This document shows positions 1-7,693 of a DNA stretch of 8,626 bases, piece by piece; within the stretch, counting starts at the first letter, position 1, and every line of letters begins with the position of its first letter. The notes under the pieces were generated by a model. That model was not told the DNA's origin. It searched no databases and worked only from the letters and a program-made list of their open reading frames with translations. The DNA is taken from contig JAGLBK010000108.1 in the NCBI GenBank assembly GCA_018260275.1, forward strand, positions 1 through 8,626. Direction: 5' to 3'. The position numbers were made by a program, and so were the translations under genes. This stretch comes from Deinococcus sp. (GTDB lineage Bacteria > Deinococcota > Deinococci > Deinococcales > Deinococcaceae).

Positions 1-124
1 TCGCCCGGCCCAGTTTGAACCCGAAGGTGCGCGGAGCCGTGAGCAGTTCGGCAGGCAGGGGAGCCTCAGGAATGGGAAGCGCAGCCGCTACCGGCCTGAC
101 TTTCTTGGGTTTGGACGCGGCCAT
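1..124 (-). CDS. N-terminus of an unidentified protein (runs off left edge)
   Basis: An open frame starts at the ATG at 124-122 and continues without a stop to position 1, giving 41 residues. It begins MAASKPKKVRPVAAALPIPE and continues through a Pro/Ala-rich stretch to TAPRTFGFKLGR. The first dozen residues are basic (four Lys, one Arg) and the next twenty are rich in Ala and Pro, which suggests a disordered basic tail ahead of a folded domain outside the window. No signal peptide or membrane segment is visible. There is no Shine-Dalgarno sequence; a TACAGT hexamer lies 8 bases before the ATG, as expected for a leaderless mRNA. The family cannot be recognised from this fragment. The start is supported by the promoter placement and by the non-repetitive, lysine-containing composition, which is unlike a GC-rich shadow frame. 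Confidence 0.55.
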   Translation of the reverse strand, partial: MAASKPKKVRPVAAALPIPEAPLPAELLTAPRTFGFKLGRA

Positions 125-132
125 ACGGCTTT

Positions 133-138
133 ACTGTA
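133..138 (-). promoter_or_regulatory. -10-like hexamer for the left-edge gene
   Basis: Reading on the minus strand, TACAGT lies 8 bases upstream of the ATG at 124. It matches the TAnnnT core of a -10 element and would put the transcript start at or next to the start codon. No convincing -35 was found. Confidence 0.35.
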
Positions 139-212
139 AAGCAGTGGATGCCCCGGAAAGTCCCTCTGGGTATTGGTGGCACCTCTATTTCTGGCCCCTG
201 AGTGCCAGGCGT

Positions 213-221
213 TGGTATAAG
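213..221 (+). promoter_or_regulatory. Candidate extended -10 promoter for the small-protein unit
   Basis: TGGTATAAG resembles an extended -10 (TGn followed by TATAAT, with the last T replaced by G). It would start a transcript near 228, leaving a leader of about 20 bases that contains AAGGAG at 237-242, five bases before the GTG at 248. No good -35 is visible, which is common for extended -10 promoters. Confidence 0.4.
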
Positions 222-247
222 CTGCCTGCATTCCCGAAGGAGACGCC

Positions 248-370
248 GTGAAGATTGTCCAGGTAAAGCGAATCGCCGAGTAGCCACCACTGTCGCTGGA
301 ATATGAACGGGTAGGAAGCTTTAAGGCAGTTCCGGGGCAAACGGTCACCCCGGTAAGCGCTACAACATGA
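248..370 (+). pseudogene. Small ORF interrupted by an in-frame amber codon
   Basis: A strong ribosome binding site (AAGGAG, 237-242) precedes GTG at 248 by five bases. The frame reads VKIVQVKRIAE, then TAG at 281-283, then stays open for 28 more codons (PPLSLEYERVGSFKAVPGQT and on) to TGA at 368-370. That TGA overlaps the ATG of the next gene as ATGA, the usual arrangement for translational coupling. The good start signal, ordinary codon use on both sides of the TAG and the coupled end suggest one 40-residue gene carrying a nonsense codon, or a sequencing error (CAG to TAG would suffice). Alternatives are that only an 11-residue leader peptide is made, or that the downstream openness is chance. 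No family is recognised. Confidence 0.4.
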
Positions 371-507
371 GGATGGAACTGTTTCTGATTCTGCTGGCGA
401 TGACGCTGATCGTCGCGGCCATTGGCTGGGCGGTCTTTTCGGCGATCAATAAGATTGACCGGGCCTCGACACCGCAAAAGCCGGAAGACGGGCCGCCCAC
501 CAAATGA
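367..507 (+). CDS. Small single-pass membrane protein (46 aa)
   Basis: The ORF starts at ATG 367 and ends at TGA 505-507. Residues 5-27 form one uninterrupted hydrophobic stretch (LFLILLAMTLIVAAIG, then WAVFSAI), long enough for one membrane-spanning helix. It is followed by a charged, proline-rich tail containing NKIDRAS and PQKPEDGPPTK. The short N-terminus (MRME) has no cleavage site, so this is probably an anchored small protein rather than a secreted one. No family is recognised. The start overlaps the stop of the preceding interrupted frame (ATGA), and there is no independent strong ribosome binding site, so translation probably depends on ribosomes arriving from upstream. A second ATG lies two codons in, at 373. 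A strong terminator begins at the stop codon. The hydrophobic segment and terminator make this a likely real gene although it is short. Confidence 0.65.
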   Translation: MRMELFLILLAMTLIVAAIGWAVFSAINKIDRASTPQKPEDGPPTK

Positions 508-543
508 AAAAGGGCCGGAGCATTCACGCTCTGGCCCTTTTTT
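507..543. terminator. Bidirectional rho-independent terminator
   Basis: AAAAAGGGCC (507-516) pairs with GGCCCTTTTT (533-542), and GAGC pairs with GCTC inside, with one G-T pair between and a 6-base loop. The stem is flanked by A's on the left and T's on the right, so it can end transcription of the small-protein unit on the plus strand and of typA on the minus strand, which stops at 554. Confidence 0.9.
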
Positions 544-553
544 ATTTCCGTGT

Positions 554-2335
<1,782 letters not shown>

Positions 2336-2341
2336 AACTAG

Positions 2342-2348
2342 CTCCCTT
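2342..2348 (-). promoter_or_regulatory. typA ribosome binding site
   Basis: On the minus strand AAGGGAG lies six bases before the ATG at 2335. It fixes the typA start and marks typA as a leadered mRNA, unlike most other genes in the window. Confidence 0.85.
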
Positions 2349-2399
2349 GATTCAGAGCCTCCAGCGTGTAGCCTTGCGCTATCTGCCGTCAGCCCGCTC

Positions 2400-2423
2400 T
2401 ATGCCTCACCACTGTGTGGCATA
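2400..2423 (-). promoter_or_regulatory. Near-perfect 24-base hairpin in the typA upstream region
   Basis: On the minus strand TATGCC pairs with GGCATA, and inside it CAC pairs with GTG around a 4-base loop, with one A-A mismatch. The hairpin directly follows the T-run of the terminator at 2423-2464 and lies about 65 bases before the typA start. It could be part of the typA leader RNA or an operator; its function is unknown. Confidence 0.4.
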
Positions 2424-2464
2424 AAAAAGCCCGCCGCAGATCCTGAATTCGGAACGTGGGCGGG
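2423..2464 (-). terminator. Minus-strand terminator upstream of typA
   Basis: On the minus strand CCCGCC (2464-2459) pairs with GGCGGG (2435-2430) across an internal loop that contains a smaller TCC/GGA pairing, followed by C and then TTTTTT (2428-2423). No recognised gene lies upstream on this strand. It therefore either ends the candidate small transcript from 2683 or acts as an attenuator in a long typA leader. Confidence 0.65.
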
Positions 2465-2504
2465 ACACCCAAACATAGATTCTAGCAGATGTCCGGGCCA
2501 CTCT

Positions 2505-2616
2505 GGTCAGCGGCGTGTCACTTCCCGGCAAAGGGCTGAAAAACGCCGTGCTGACCGGACCAGACGCTCTGGCTCGGCACTGTCGTCGAGGCGCCGGGCC
2601 AGGTTGTCCGGTCAGC
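2505..2616. repeat. Cluster of overlapping inverted repeats (three copies of a 7-mer)
   Basis: GGTCAGC occurs at 2505-2511 and 2610-2616, and its complement GCTGACC at 2550-2556. The left pair extends with GGCGT (2512-2516) against ACGCC (2543-2547), with a 2-base bulge. The right pair extends to a perfect 11-base inverted repeat, GCTGACCGGAC (2550-2560) against GTCCGGTCAGC (2606-2616). A further hairpin, CCAGA-CGC-TCTGG, lies at 2560-2572. The middle copy can pair with either neighbour but not both, so the two folds exclude each other. This may be a structured RNA, a regulatory leader, or one of the small hairpin-forming intergenic repeats known in Deinococcus. The stretch 2465-2690 otherwise holds only the candidate interrupted ORF. 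Confidence 0.6.
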
Positions 2617-2683
2617 AGGTGAATTCGCTGCCTCCCATCGGAATAAGGCCCTGTTTGCGGCAGTCGATCAGCTTGCCCTGCAC
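2507..2683 (-). pseudogene. Candidate interrupted small ORF between typA and phoU
   Basis: On the minus strand a frame opens at GTG 2683 and reads MQGKLIDCRKQGLIPMGGSE, then FTC, to a TGA at 2614-2612. The same frame then stays open for 34 codons (PDNLARRLDDSAEPERLV and on to CREVTRR) to TGA at 2509-2507. The first part has 19 of 23 codons ending in G or C and an amino-acid mix unlike shadow frames. TAACAT lies six bases before the GTG, a leaderless pattern, with TCTACA 18 bases further upstream as a possible -35. A terminator follows at 2464-2423. It could be a small gene with a nonsense codon, a 23-residue peptide gene, or chance. The second half is less codon-biased (23 of 34). Both TGA codons fall inside the 7-mer repeat. 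No family is recognised. Confidence 0.3.
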
Positions 2684-2763
2684 GGCAAAATGTTAATCCT
2701 TTTGATGAAGGGATGTAGACTCTCAAGTGCTTTGAATCTGACTGTCGCATCACAAGCGCGGGG

Positions 2764-2769
2764 AATACT
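2764..2769 (+). promoter_or_regulatory. Possible -10 of phoU
   Basis: AATACT is six bases before the phoU ATG, the same spacing as at 3488 and 8489. It matches TATAAT at four of six positions. No -35 is evident, so this is a weak call. Confidence 0.25.
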
Positions 2770-2775
2770 GGGGCC

Positions 2776-3447
2776 ATGAAGGAAGGTGAACACGCTGCTG
2801 ATGCAGCAGGAACGGCGCTGATCACGGCGAGGTTCCTGCGGATGCTCAGCATCATTCTGGAGCAGCTCGACGCGGTGCGTGACGCCAACGACCGCGCCGA
2901 GTTTGCTGGGCTTGCCAGCCGCGCCAGGGTGCTGGAACGGGAGACGAACGCGCTGGAGCTGGAAATCGAGGACGCCTGCCTCCATGCCTTCGCTTCCGGC
3001 CTGGAGCAGGAGGAGCTGAATTTTGCGCTGATGGTGTTCCGCAGCCTGGCGAATCTGGAACGGGTCGGCGATTACGCCTTCAGCGTGGCCCGCGACCTCG
3101 AAACCTTTGCCCCACGTGCCCGCAGCGCGACTTTGCAGGACGTGCTGCCGATTATCCGCCTGCTGTCCGAAATGGTCGAGCGGCTGGCTTACGCCTTTGC
3201 CGAGCGCGATGTGGTGGCCGCGCGGCAGGTCATGCGCCTGGATTTCGAGCAGGTGGATTCGCTGTACGAGCAGATGCAGCGGGCCAGCCTGACCCGGCTG
3301 GTCGAGCGCCCCGAGGACACCGAGGTGGCCCTGACCGCCGGACGCATTTCGCGTAACCTTGAACGCCTGGGGGACCATCTGGTGAATGTGGCCGAGCGGG
3401 TCGAAACGCTGGTGCTGGGCAAGCTGCCACGGGCGCAGCTCAGCTGA
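2776..3447 (+). CDS. phoU: PhoU-family phosphate-signalling regulator
   Basis: The 223-residue protein has the two tandem three-helix bundles of PhoU, a cytoplasmic protein that links the Pst phosphate transporter to the PhoR/PhoB two-component system and restrains the Pho response when phosphate is plentiful. The signature metal-binding helix occurs twice, as NLERVGDYA (93-101) and NLERLGDHLVNVAERVETLV (194-213). The paired helix of the first bundle carries LEREtNaLELEIEDaCL (53-69), and the second has DFEQVDSLYEQM (156-167). The length is typical. No pst, phoR or phoB gene is next to it, so its partners must lie elsewhere. The ATG at 2776 has no proper Shine-Dalgarno sequence; AATACT lies six bases upstream and may be a -10 for a leaderless mRNA. 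The gap of 52 bases to the next gene holds a separate candidate promoter. Confidence 0.9.
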   Translation: MKEGEHAADAAGTALITARFLRMLSIILEQLDAVRDANDRAEFAGLASRARVLERETNALELEIEDACLHAFASGLEQEELNFALMVFRSLANLERVGDYAFSVARDLETFAPRARSATLQDVLPIIRLLSEMVERLAYAFAERDVVAARQVMRLDFEQVDSLYEQMQRASLTRLVERPEDTEVALTAGRISRNLERLGDHLVNVAERVETLVLGKLPRAQLS

Positions 3448-3487
3448 GGCGCGGGGTCGCTCTGCCAGGATCTGGTCTCGCCTGACT

Positions 3488-3493
3488 TAAACT
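3488..3493 (+). promoter_or_regulatory. -10 element for a leaderless peptidase mRNA
   Basis: TAAACT is followed by CTTCGG and then the ATG at 3500, so transcription would begin at the start codon. No Shine-Dalgarno sequence is present, which supports a leaderless message. Confidence 0.5.
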
Positions 3494-3499
3494 CTTCGG

Positions 3500-5293
3500 A
3501 TGACCACCACTGAAATGCCCCGCTGGCGCACGGACGATCAGTACGCCGCCCTCGATGACCAGCGTTTCGTAGCTGATCTGGCCGCACTGAAAGAAGCTGT
3601 AGGCACCCTGAAAAATGCCTTTGATGAGCTGGATATTCGTGCTGACGGCAGCTCTGTGACTTCGCGGGCGCTGGAGCAGGTGCTCGGTGGCCTGAACGCC
3701 GTGAGTCTATCCGCTCAGAAGCTGGAGACTTACGTGGCGGCTTTTACCACCGTAGACAGCCGCGACGCCCTGGCCGAGCAACGTGACAGCGAACTGACCA
3801 ACCTGACTTTGCCCCTGCGTCCCCTGCGTGCGCGTCTGACGGCTTGGCTCGGGCAGCTGGAGGGTGAAGCCTTAGCAGGGATACTGGCCGAGTCTGCGCT
3901 GGCACGCGACCACGAGTACTTCATTCGTAAGAATATCGAGTCTGCCCGCCACCAGATGACACCGCCCGAGGAAGACCTGGCCGCCCAGCTGGCCCCGAGC
4001 GGCGCAGACGGCTGGACCAAACTGCACGGCAATTACACCAGCCGCCTGACGGGCGAGTTCCGGGGCAAGAGCCTGCCGGTGACGGCGCTGCGTGCCCTGG
4101 CCAGTGACCCCGACGCCAGTGTTCGTAGGGACGCCTTCGAGGCCGAACTGGCAGTCTGGAAAACGGCCGAAGTGGTCTGCGCGGCCTGTATGAATGGGGT
4201 AAAAGGCGAGGAAGGCATGGTGGCCGGGCGGCGCGGTTTTGCCGACGCGGTTGAGCCGAGCCTGCTGAACAACAACATCGACCGTCAGACCCTGGAAGCC
4301 ATGCAGGCGGCGGTGGTGCGCTCCCTGCCTGATTTCCGCCGGTACTACGCGGCCAAGGCCAGGGCGCTGGGCAAGTCAAAGCTGGACTGGTGGGACATCA
4401 CTGCGCCGCTCGGTCAGGCGACGCAGCACTGGGATTACCAGGCCGCCACCGGGTTCGTGGAAAAACAATTCCGCACGTACAGTGACAAGCTGGGCGATTT
4501 TGCCGCACGCGCCTTTACCGGCCAGTGGCTGGACGTCGCCCCGCGTGAGGGGAAGGTAGGCGGAGCCTTTTGCATGAGCTGGGGCGAGGGCGACGAGAGC
4601 CGGATTCTACTGAACCATACCCCCAGCCTCGACAGCGTTTCGACCATTGCCCACGAGCTGGGGCACGGCTACCACAACCTGGTGGCCGCGCACCGCACAC
4701 CCCTGCAACGGCAGCTTCCGATGACCCTGGCGGAAACGGCCAGCATCTTCTGCGAAACGATCATCCAGAATGCGGCCCTGGAAACCGCGCAGGGGGGCGA
4801 AAAACTGTATGTCCTCGAAACGCAGCTGCTGGGGCAGGCGCAGGTGGTCGTGGACATTTACAGCCGCTTCCTGTTCGAGCAGGCCGTGTTCGAGAAGCGG
4901 GCCGAGCGCGACCTGACCGCGCAGGAACTCTGCGACCTGATGACCTGGGCGCAGCGTGAAACTTATGGCGACACCGTGGGTACGCTACATCCGTACATGT
5001 GGGCCGTGAAGCCGCACTACTACGGTTCTCAGTTCTATAACTACCCCTACACCTTCGGGCTGCTGTTCGGCCTGGGCGTCTACGCGCAGTACCAGCAGGC
5101 CAAAGCCGCTGGGCAGGAAGCCGAGTTCCAGCGCCGTTACGACGAGCTGCTCTCCAGCACTGGCCTGGCCGACGCCTACACGCTGGCGCAGGGCTTCGGC
5201 ATCGACCTGCACGCGCCCGACTTCTGGGAAAGCAGTCTGGACGTGATCCGGGCCAGCATCGGTGAATACGTCAAAGTTGCCGAACGGGAATGA
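3500..5293 (+). CDS. pepF: M3-family oligoendopeptidase F (zinc metallopeptidase)
   Basis: The 597-residue protein belongs to the PepF branch of peptidase family M3, cytoplasmic zinc enzymes that cleave short peptides released by proteases or imported from outside. The zinc site is intact: HELGH at 385-389 supplies two His ligands and the catalytic Glu386, and Glu412 in MTLAETAS (408-415) supplies the third ligand. The conserved C-terminal segment around HPYMW (497-501) and HYYGSQFYNYPYTFG (506-520) carries the His and Tyr residues that position substrate in this family. The N-terminal half is the helical domain that closes over the active-site channel. No signal peptide is visible. The length fits the family (about 600). 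The start at 3500 is preferred because of the -10 placement; Met6 is an alternative. The stop overlaps the methyltransferase start (ATGA), so the two were built as one operon. Confidence 0.93.
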   Translation: MTTTEMPRWRTDDQYAALDDQRFVADLAALKEAVGTLKNAFDELDIRADGSSVTSRALEQVLGGLNAVSLSAQKLETYVAAFTTVDSRDALAEQRDSELTNLTLPLRPLRARLTAWLGQLEGEALAGILAESALARDHEYFIRKNIESARHQMTPPEEDLAAQLAPSGADGWTKLHGNYTSRLTGEFRGKSLPVTALRALASDPDASVRRDAFEAELAVWKTAEVVCAACMNGVKGEEGMVAGRRGFADAVEPSLLNNNIDRQTLEAMQAAVVRSLPDFRRYYAAKARALGKSKLDWWDITAPLGQATQHWDYQAATGFVEKQFRTYSDKLGDFAARAFTGQWLDVAPREGKVGGAFCMSWGEGDESRILLNHTPSLDSVSTIAHELGHGYHNLVAAHRTPLQRQLPMTLAETASIFCETIIQNAALETAQGGEKLYVLETQLLGQAQVVVDIYSRFLFEQAVFEKRAERDLTAQELCDLMTWAQRETYGDTVGTLHPYMWAVKPHYYGSQFYNYPYTFGLLFGLGVYAQYQQAKAAGQEAEFQRRYDELLSSTGLADAYTLAQGFGIDLHAPDFWESSLDVIRASIGEYVKVAERE

Positions 5294-6054
5294 ACGGCGC
5301 GGGGGTCGTCAATCCCTTCGGCGGGGCTGAGGCGGCGAGGCGTTACGGGGCTGGTCGCCCCTCTTTTCATCCGCTGGTGCTGGAGCGGCTCGGGCCATAT
5401 CTGCAAGGCACGCGCCTGGGAGTGGATGTCGCGTGTGGCACAGGTCTTTCGAGTGCGGCGCTGGCGGAGGTGGTGGAACAGGTGCTGGCCTTCGACGTAT
5501 CTGCCGCCATGCTGAAGGAGGCCCAGCCACATTCCCGCGTCCGGTACGCCGTCGCACCCGCCGAAGCGCTACCTGTCGCCGCTGGGGTGGCCGACGTGGT
5601 CACGGTCGCGCAGGCGTTTCACTGGTTCGACCGCGAAGCCTTTTTGCGGGAAGTGCGCCGGGTGCTGCGTCCGGGCGGCGTGCTGTTCCTCTATGATTTC
5701 TATTTTCTGAGGCAGATGCTCAGGGTGCTGGAATTTACCCAATTTAACGGGCGTTACCTGCGGCAATATCCAGCACCGCCGCGACACCGCGCCCCCTTTG
5801 GAGTGGCAGAGGCGCGGTAGGCCGGATTTCGTTACGAGGAAGCTGCCTTCGAGTGTCCCTGGACGTTCACACGGGAGCAACTGACCGCCTACCTGCTGAC
5901 CCAATCGAATACGTTGATGGCGACGGAAGCGGGCGAAAGCGGCGAGGCGGTGCGTGCCTGGCTCGAAGCCGAGCTGAAGCCGTTTTTTACGGAGGAAGGC
6001 ACACGACAAGTGCTGTTCAAAGCGTGGTTTGCCGTCATGATTCCCCTCCCCTGA
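5290..6054 (+). pseudogene. Class I SAM-dependent methyltransferase, interrupted by in-frame TAG
   Basis: The frame starts at ATG 5290, overlapping the peptidase stop by four bases, and meets TAG at 5818-5820 after 176 codons. The same frame then continues for 77 codons (AGFRYEEAAFECPWTF and on) to TGA at 6052-6054; full length would be 254. The first part has the Rossmann-fold SAM-binding motif VDVACGTGLSSAAL (45-58), an acidic residue at the end of strand 2 (Asp69), AQAFHWFD (107-114) and VLRPGG (125-130). The part after the TAG has the look of the family's C-terminal helical region (TREQLTAYLLTQSN, VRAWLEAELKPFF), so one codon breaks an otherwise intact gene. The substrate is unknown. A 176-residue product would keep the SAM-binding core but lose the end of the fold. 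Nonsense mutation, sequencing error and readthrough are all possible; CAG to TAG is the simplest origin. Confidence 0.8.
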
Positions 6055-6071
6055 CCGAATAGCTTCTCGCC

Positions 6072-7670
6072 TCAGCGCACCTTAAGTTCGGTGTCCAGCC
6101 ACGTCAGCACGCGCTCGCCACCGAACGGCCACACGCTGACCTGGGCGGCGTCACGCACTTCTTTCACAAATTCGGGCAGCGGTCCCTGGTTTTTGGGCGT
6201 CGCGTTCCAGGTCGGGGCACCGGCCTTCAGCCCCGCGAGTTCGGCGGCCCGCTGGAGGCCGGTGTGGAGGTCGCCCAGCTCGTCCACGAGGCCCAGACCC
6301 AGCGCGTCCTGCCCACTCCAGATGCGGCCCCGGCCAATCTCGTTCACGCGTTCCTGGCTCAGCTTGCGGCCCTCGGCCACGCGGCGAGTAAAGCGGTCGT
6401 ACACCTCGGTGATCCCCCGGTGCATGTGTTCGCGCTGCTCGGCGCTGAAGGCGTGGCTGCTGCTGTACTTCAGCGCCTGCGGGCGGCCCACGCCCTCGGG
6501 CCGGAAGCCGTGGCGCTCGTTGAATTTTTCCATGACCGGTTTGCCGCTGACCACGCCGATGCTGCCCGTCACGGTGTAGGGGCTGGCAATGATCCTGTCC
6601 GCCCCCGCCGCGAGGTAATAGCCGCCCGACGCCGCGTACTCGCCCATGACCACCACCACGGGTTTGTCGCTGGTCACGATTTCGCGGTGCATCAGGTCGG
6701 AGGCCAGGGCGCTGCCGCCGCCACTGTTCACGTACACCACGATGGCTTTGGTCGCCTTGTCCTCCTTGGCGCGTTTGAGGGCAGCCACGAAGGTATCGGC
6801 CCCGGCCATCGGGCCACCGACGAGGGGCAGCGGGTTGTTCTTCGACTTGCCCGGCACGATGGTGCCGATCACCGGCACGACGGCAATGCGGTCTTCCCTG
6901 GGGTTGGGGCGGTCGAACTGCTTGACCAGCAGGTCCACGATGGCCGCCACCGGGCGCGTGCCGGGGCCGACCAGTTCGTCCTCGTAGGCCAGGCGGTCGA
7001 TCAGTCCGGCGTCCTTAAGCGCCTGGGCGCTGCTGAAGTCGGCGTCCAGCCAGCCCCGCGCCGTGTCCTCGCTCACGCCCCTGGCCCCGGCCATGTCCCG
7101 CGCCCAGGCGGTTTCGATGCCGCTCAGGTAGGCCTGGAGCTGCTCGCGGTTGGCGTCGTCCATCTGGTCTTCGGAAAAACGGGTCAGGGCAGCTTTGTAT
7201 TCCTTGATGCGCAGATTCTCGAACTCGATGCCCTGCTTTTTTAGGAACGCGCCCATGTAGGTCGGCTGGGCGGCAAAGCCGCTGACCATCACATCCGCCG
7301 ATTCGGGAGCCGCGATTTCGCCCGCGCCACTCGCCGCGATCAGGCTGGTCATGGTGAGCTGCGGCACATAGGCCACGACCCGTTTTTTCTCGGCCAGGCG
7401 CCCGAGAATGCCCCGGATGGCGTGAGCGGTGGCCGGGGAGGCCGTGAAGTCGCTGATCCTGACCAGCACGCCGTGCAGCCAGTCCGCTTCAGCCAGGGCT
7501 TCGGCGCGGGCTTGCAGCGCCTCGACGGTTTCGGTGCGGTTCAGCAGGGCTTGCAGGGGCTGGGTGGGCTGGCGCTCGGGGTAAGGGCCGGTCAGGTCCA
7601 GCACGACCCAGGTGGGGTGCGTCATGCCGCTGGGCAGGTTCAGTTTGTCGAACAGAGGAAGGTTGGGCAT
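6072..7670 (-). CDS. sppA: SppA-type Ser/Lys signal peptide peptidase (S49), no visible membrane anchor
   Basis: The 532-residue protein has the tandem-domain architecture of long (67 kDa-type) SppA, which degrades cleaved signal peptides and other peptides using a Ser/Lys dyad split between two repeats. The N-terminal repeat carries the likely general-base Lys159 in IKEYKAALTRF (155-165), equivalent to Lys209 of E. coli SppA. The C-terminal repeat carries the nucleophile Ser348 in GEYAASGGYYLA (343-354), equivalent to Ser409, followed by TVTGSIGV (366-373). The usual NSPGGS appears as NSGGGS (315-320). Unlike E. coli SppA, no N-terminal transmembrane helix is seen: the chain enters the first core strand (WVVLDLTG, 21-28) almost at once, so the enzyme may be cytoplasmic. 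It lies 23 bases after the haemoglobin-fusion gene on the same strand and converges with the methyltransferase, 17 bases away, with no terminator visible between them. Confidence 0.92.
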   Translation of the reverse strand: MPNLPLFDKLNLPSGMTHPTWVVLDLTGPYPERQPTQPLQALLNRTETVEALQARAEALAEADWLHGVLVRISDFTASPATAHAIRGILGRLAEKKRVVAYVPQLTMTSLIAASGAGEIAAPESADVMVSGFAAQPTYMGAFLKKQGIEFENLRIKEYKAALTRFSEDQMDDANREQLQAYLSGIETAWARDMAGARGVSEDTARGWLDADFSSAQALKDAGLIDRLAYEDELVGPGTRPVAAIVDLLVKQFDRPNPREDRIAVVPVIGTIVPGKSKNNPLPLVGGPMAGADTFVAALKRAKEDKATKAIVVYVNSGGGSALASDLMHREIVTSDKPVVVVMGEYAASGGYYLAAGADRIIASPYTVTGSIGVVSGKPVMEKFNERHGFRPEGVGRPQALKYSSSHAFSAEQREHMHRGITEVYDRFTRRVAEGRKLSQERVNEIGRGRIWSGQDALGLGLVDELGDLHTGLQRAAELAGLKAGAPTWNATPKNQGPLPEFVKEVRDAAQVSVWPFGGERVLTWLDTELKVR

Positions 7671-7678
7671 CTTGGCTT

Positions 7679-7684
7679 AAAGTA
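7679..7684 (-). promoter_or_regulatory. -10-like hexamer for sppA
   Basis: On the minus strand TACTTT lies eight bases before the sppA ATG. There is no Shine-Dalgarno sequence in the 23-base gap, so sppA may have its own leaderless transcript inside the operon. Confidence 0.35.
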
Positions 7685-7693
7685 CGCGCTTTT

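Noticed and set aside
2507..2614. TGA at 2614 as a selenocysteine codon with the following inverted repeat as SECIS
   Set aside because: The stem is much too far open (45-base loop) for a bacterial SECIS and no selenoprotein family is recognised.
2505..2640. SRP RNA or tRNA in the structured intergenic region
   Set aside because: The GGUCAGGUCCGGAAGGAAGC-like core of SRP RNA and the TΨC-loop GGTTCRA pattern of a tRNA are absent on both strands.
2738..2750. Pho-box-like CTGTCGCAT upstream of phoU
   Set aside because: Only one weak half-repeat is present; a real Pho box needs two spaced direct repeats.
3433..3455. Hairpin around CTCAGCTGAG as a phoU terminator
   Set aside because: The stem is short and overlaps the phoU stop, and no T-run follows.
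5980..5992. CCG-T6-ACGG hairpin as a terminator
   Set aside because: It is a 4-bp stem inside the methyltransferase C-terminal coding sequence, with the T's in the loop.
6264..7244. 326-codon plus-strand ORF opposite sppA
   Set aside because: Antisense shadow of sppA with repetitive His/Val/Ala/Gly composition and no start signal.
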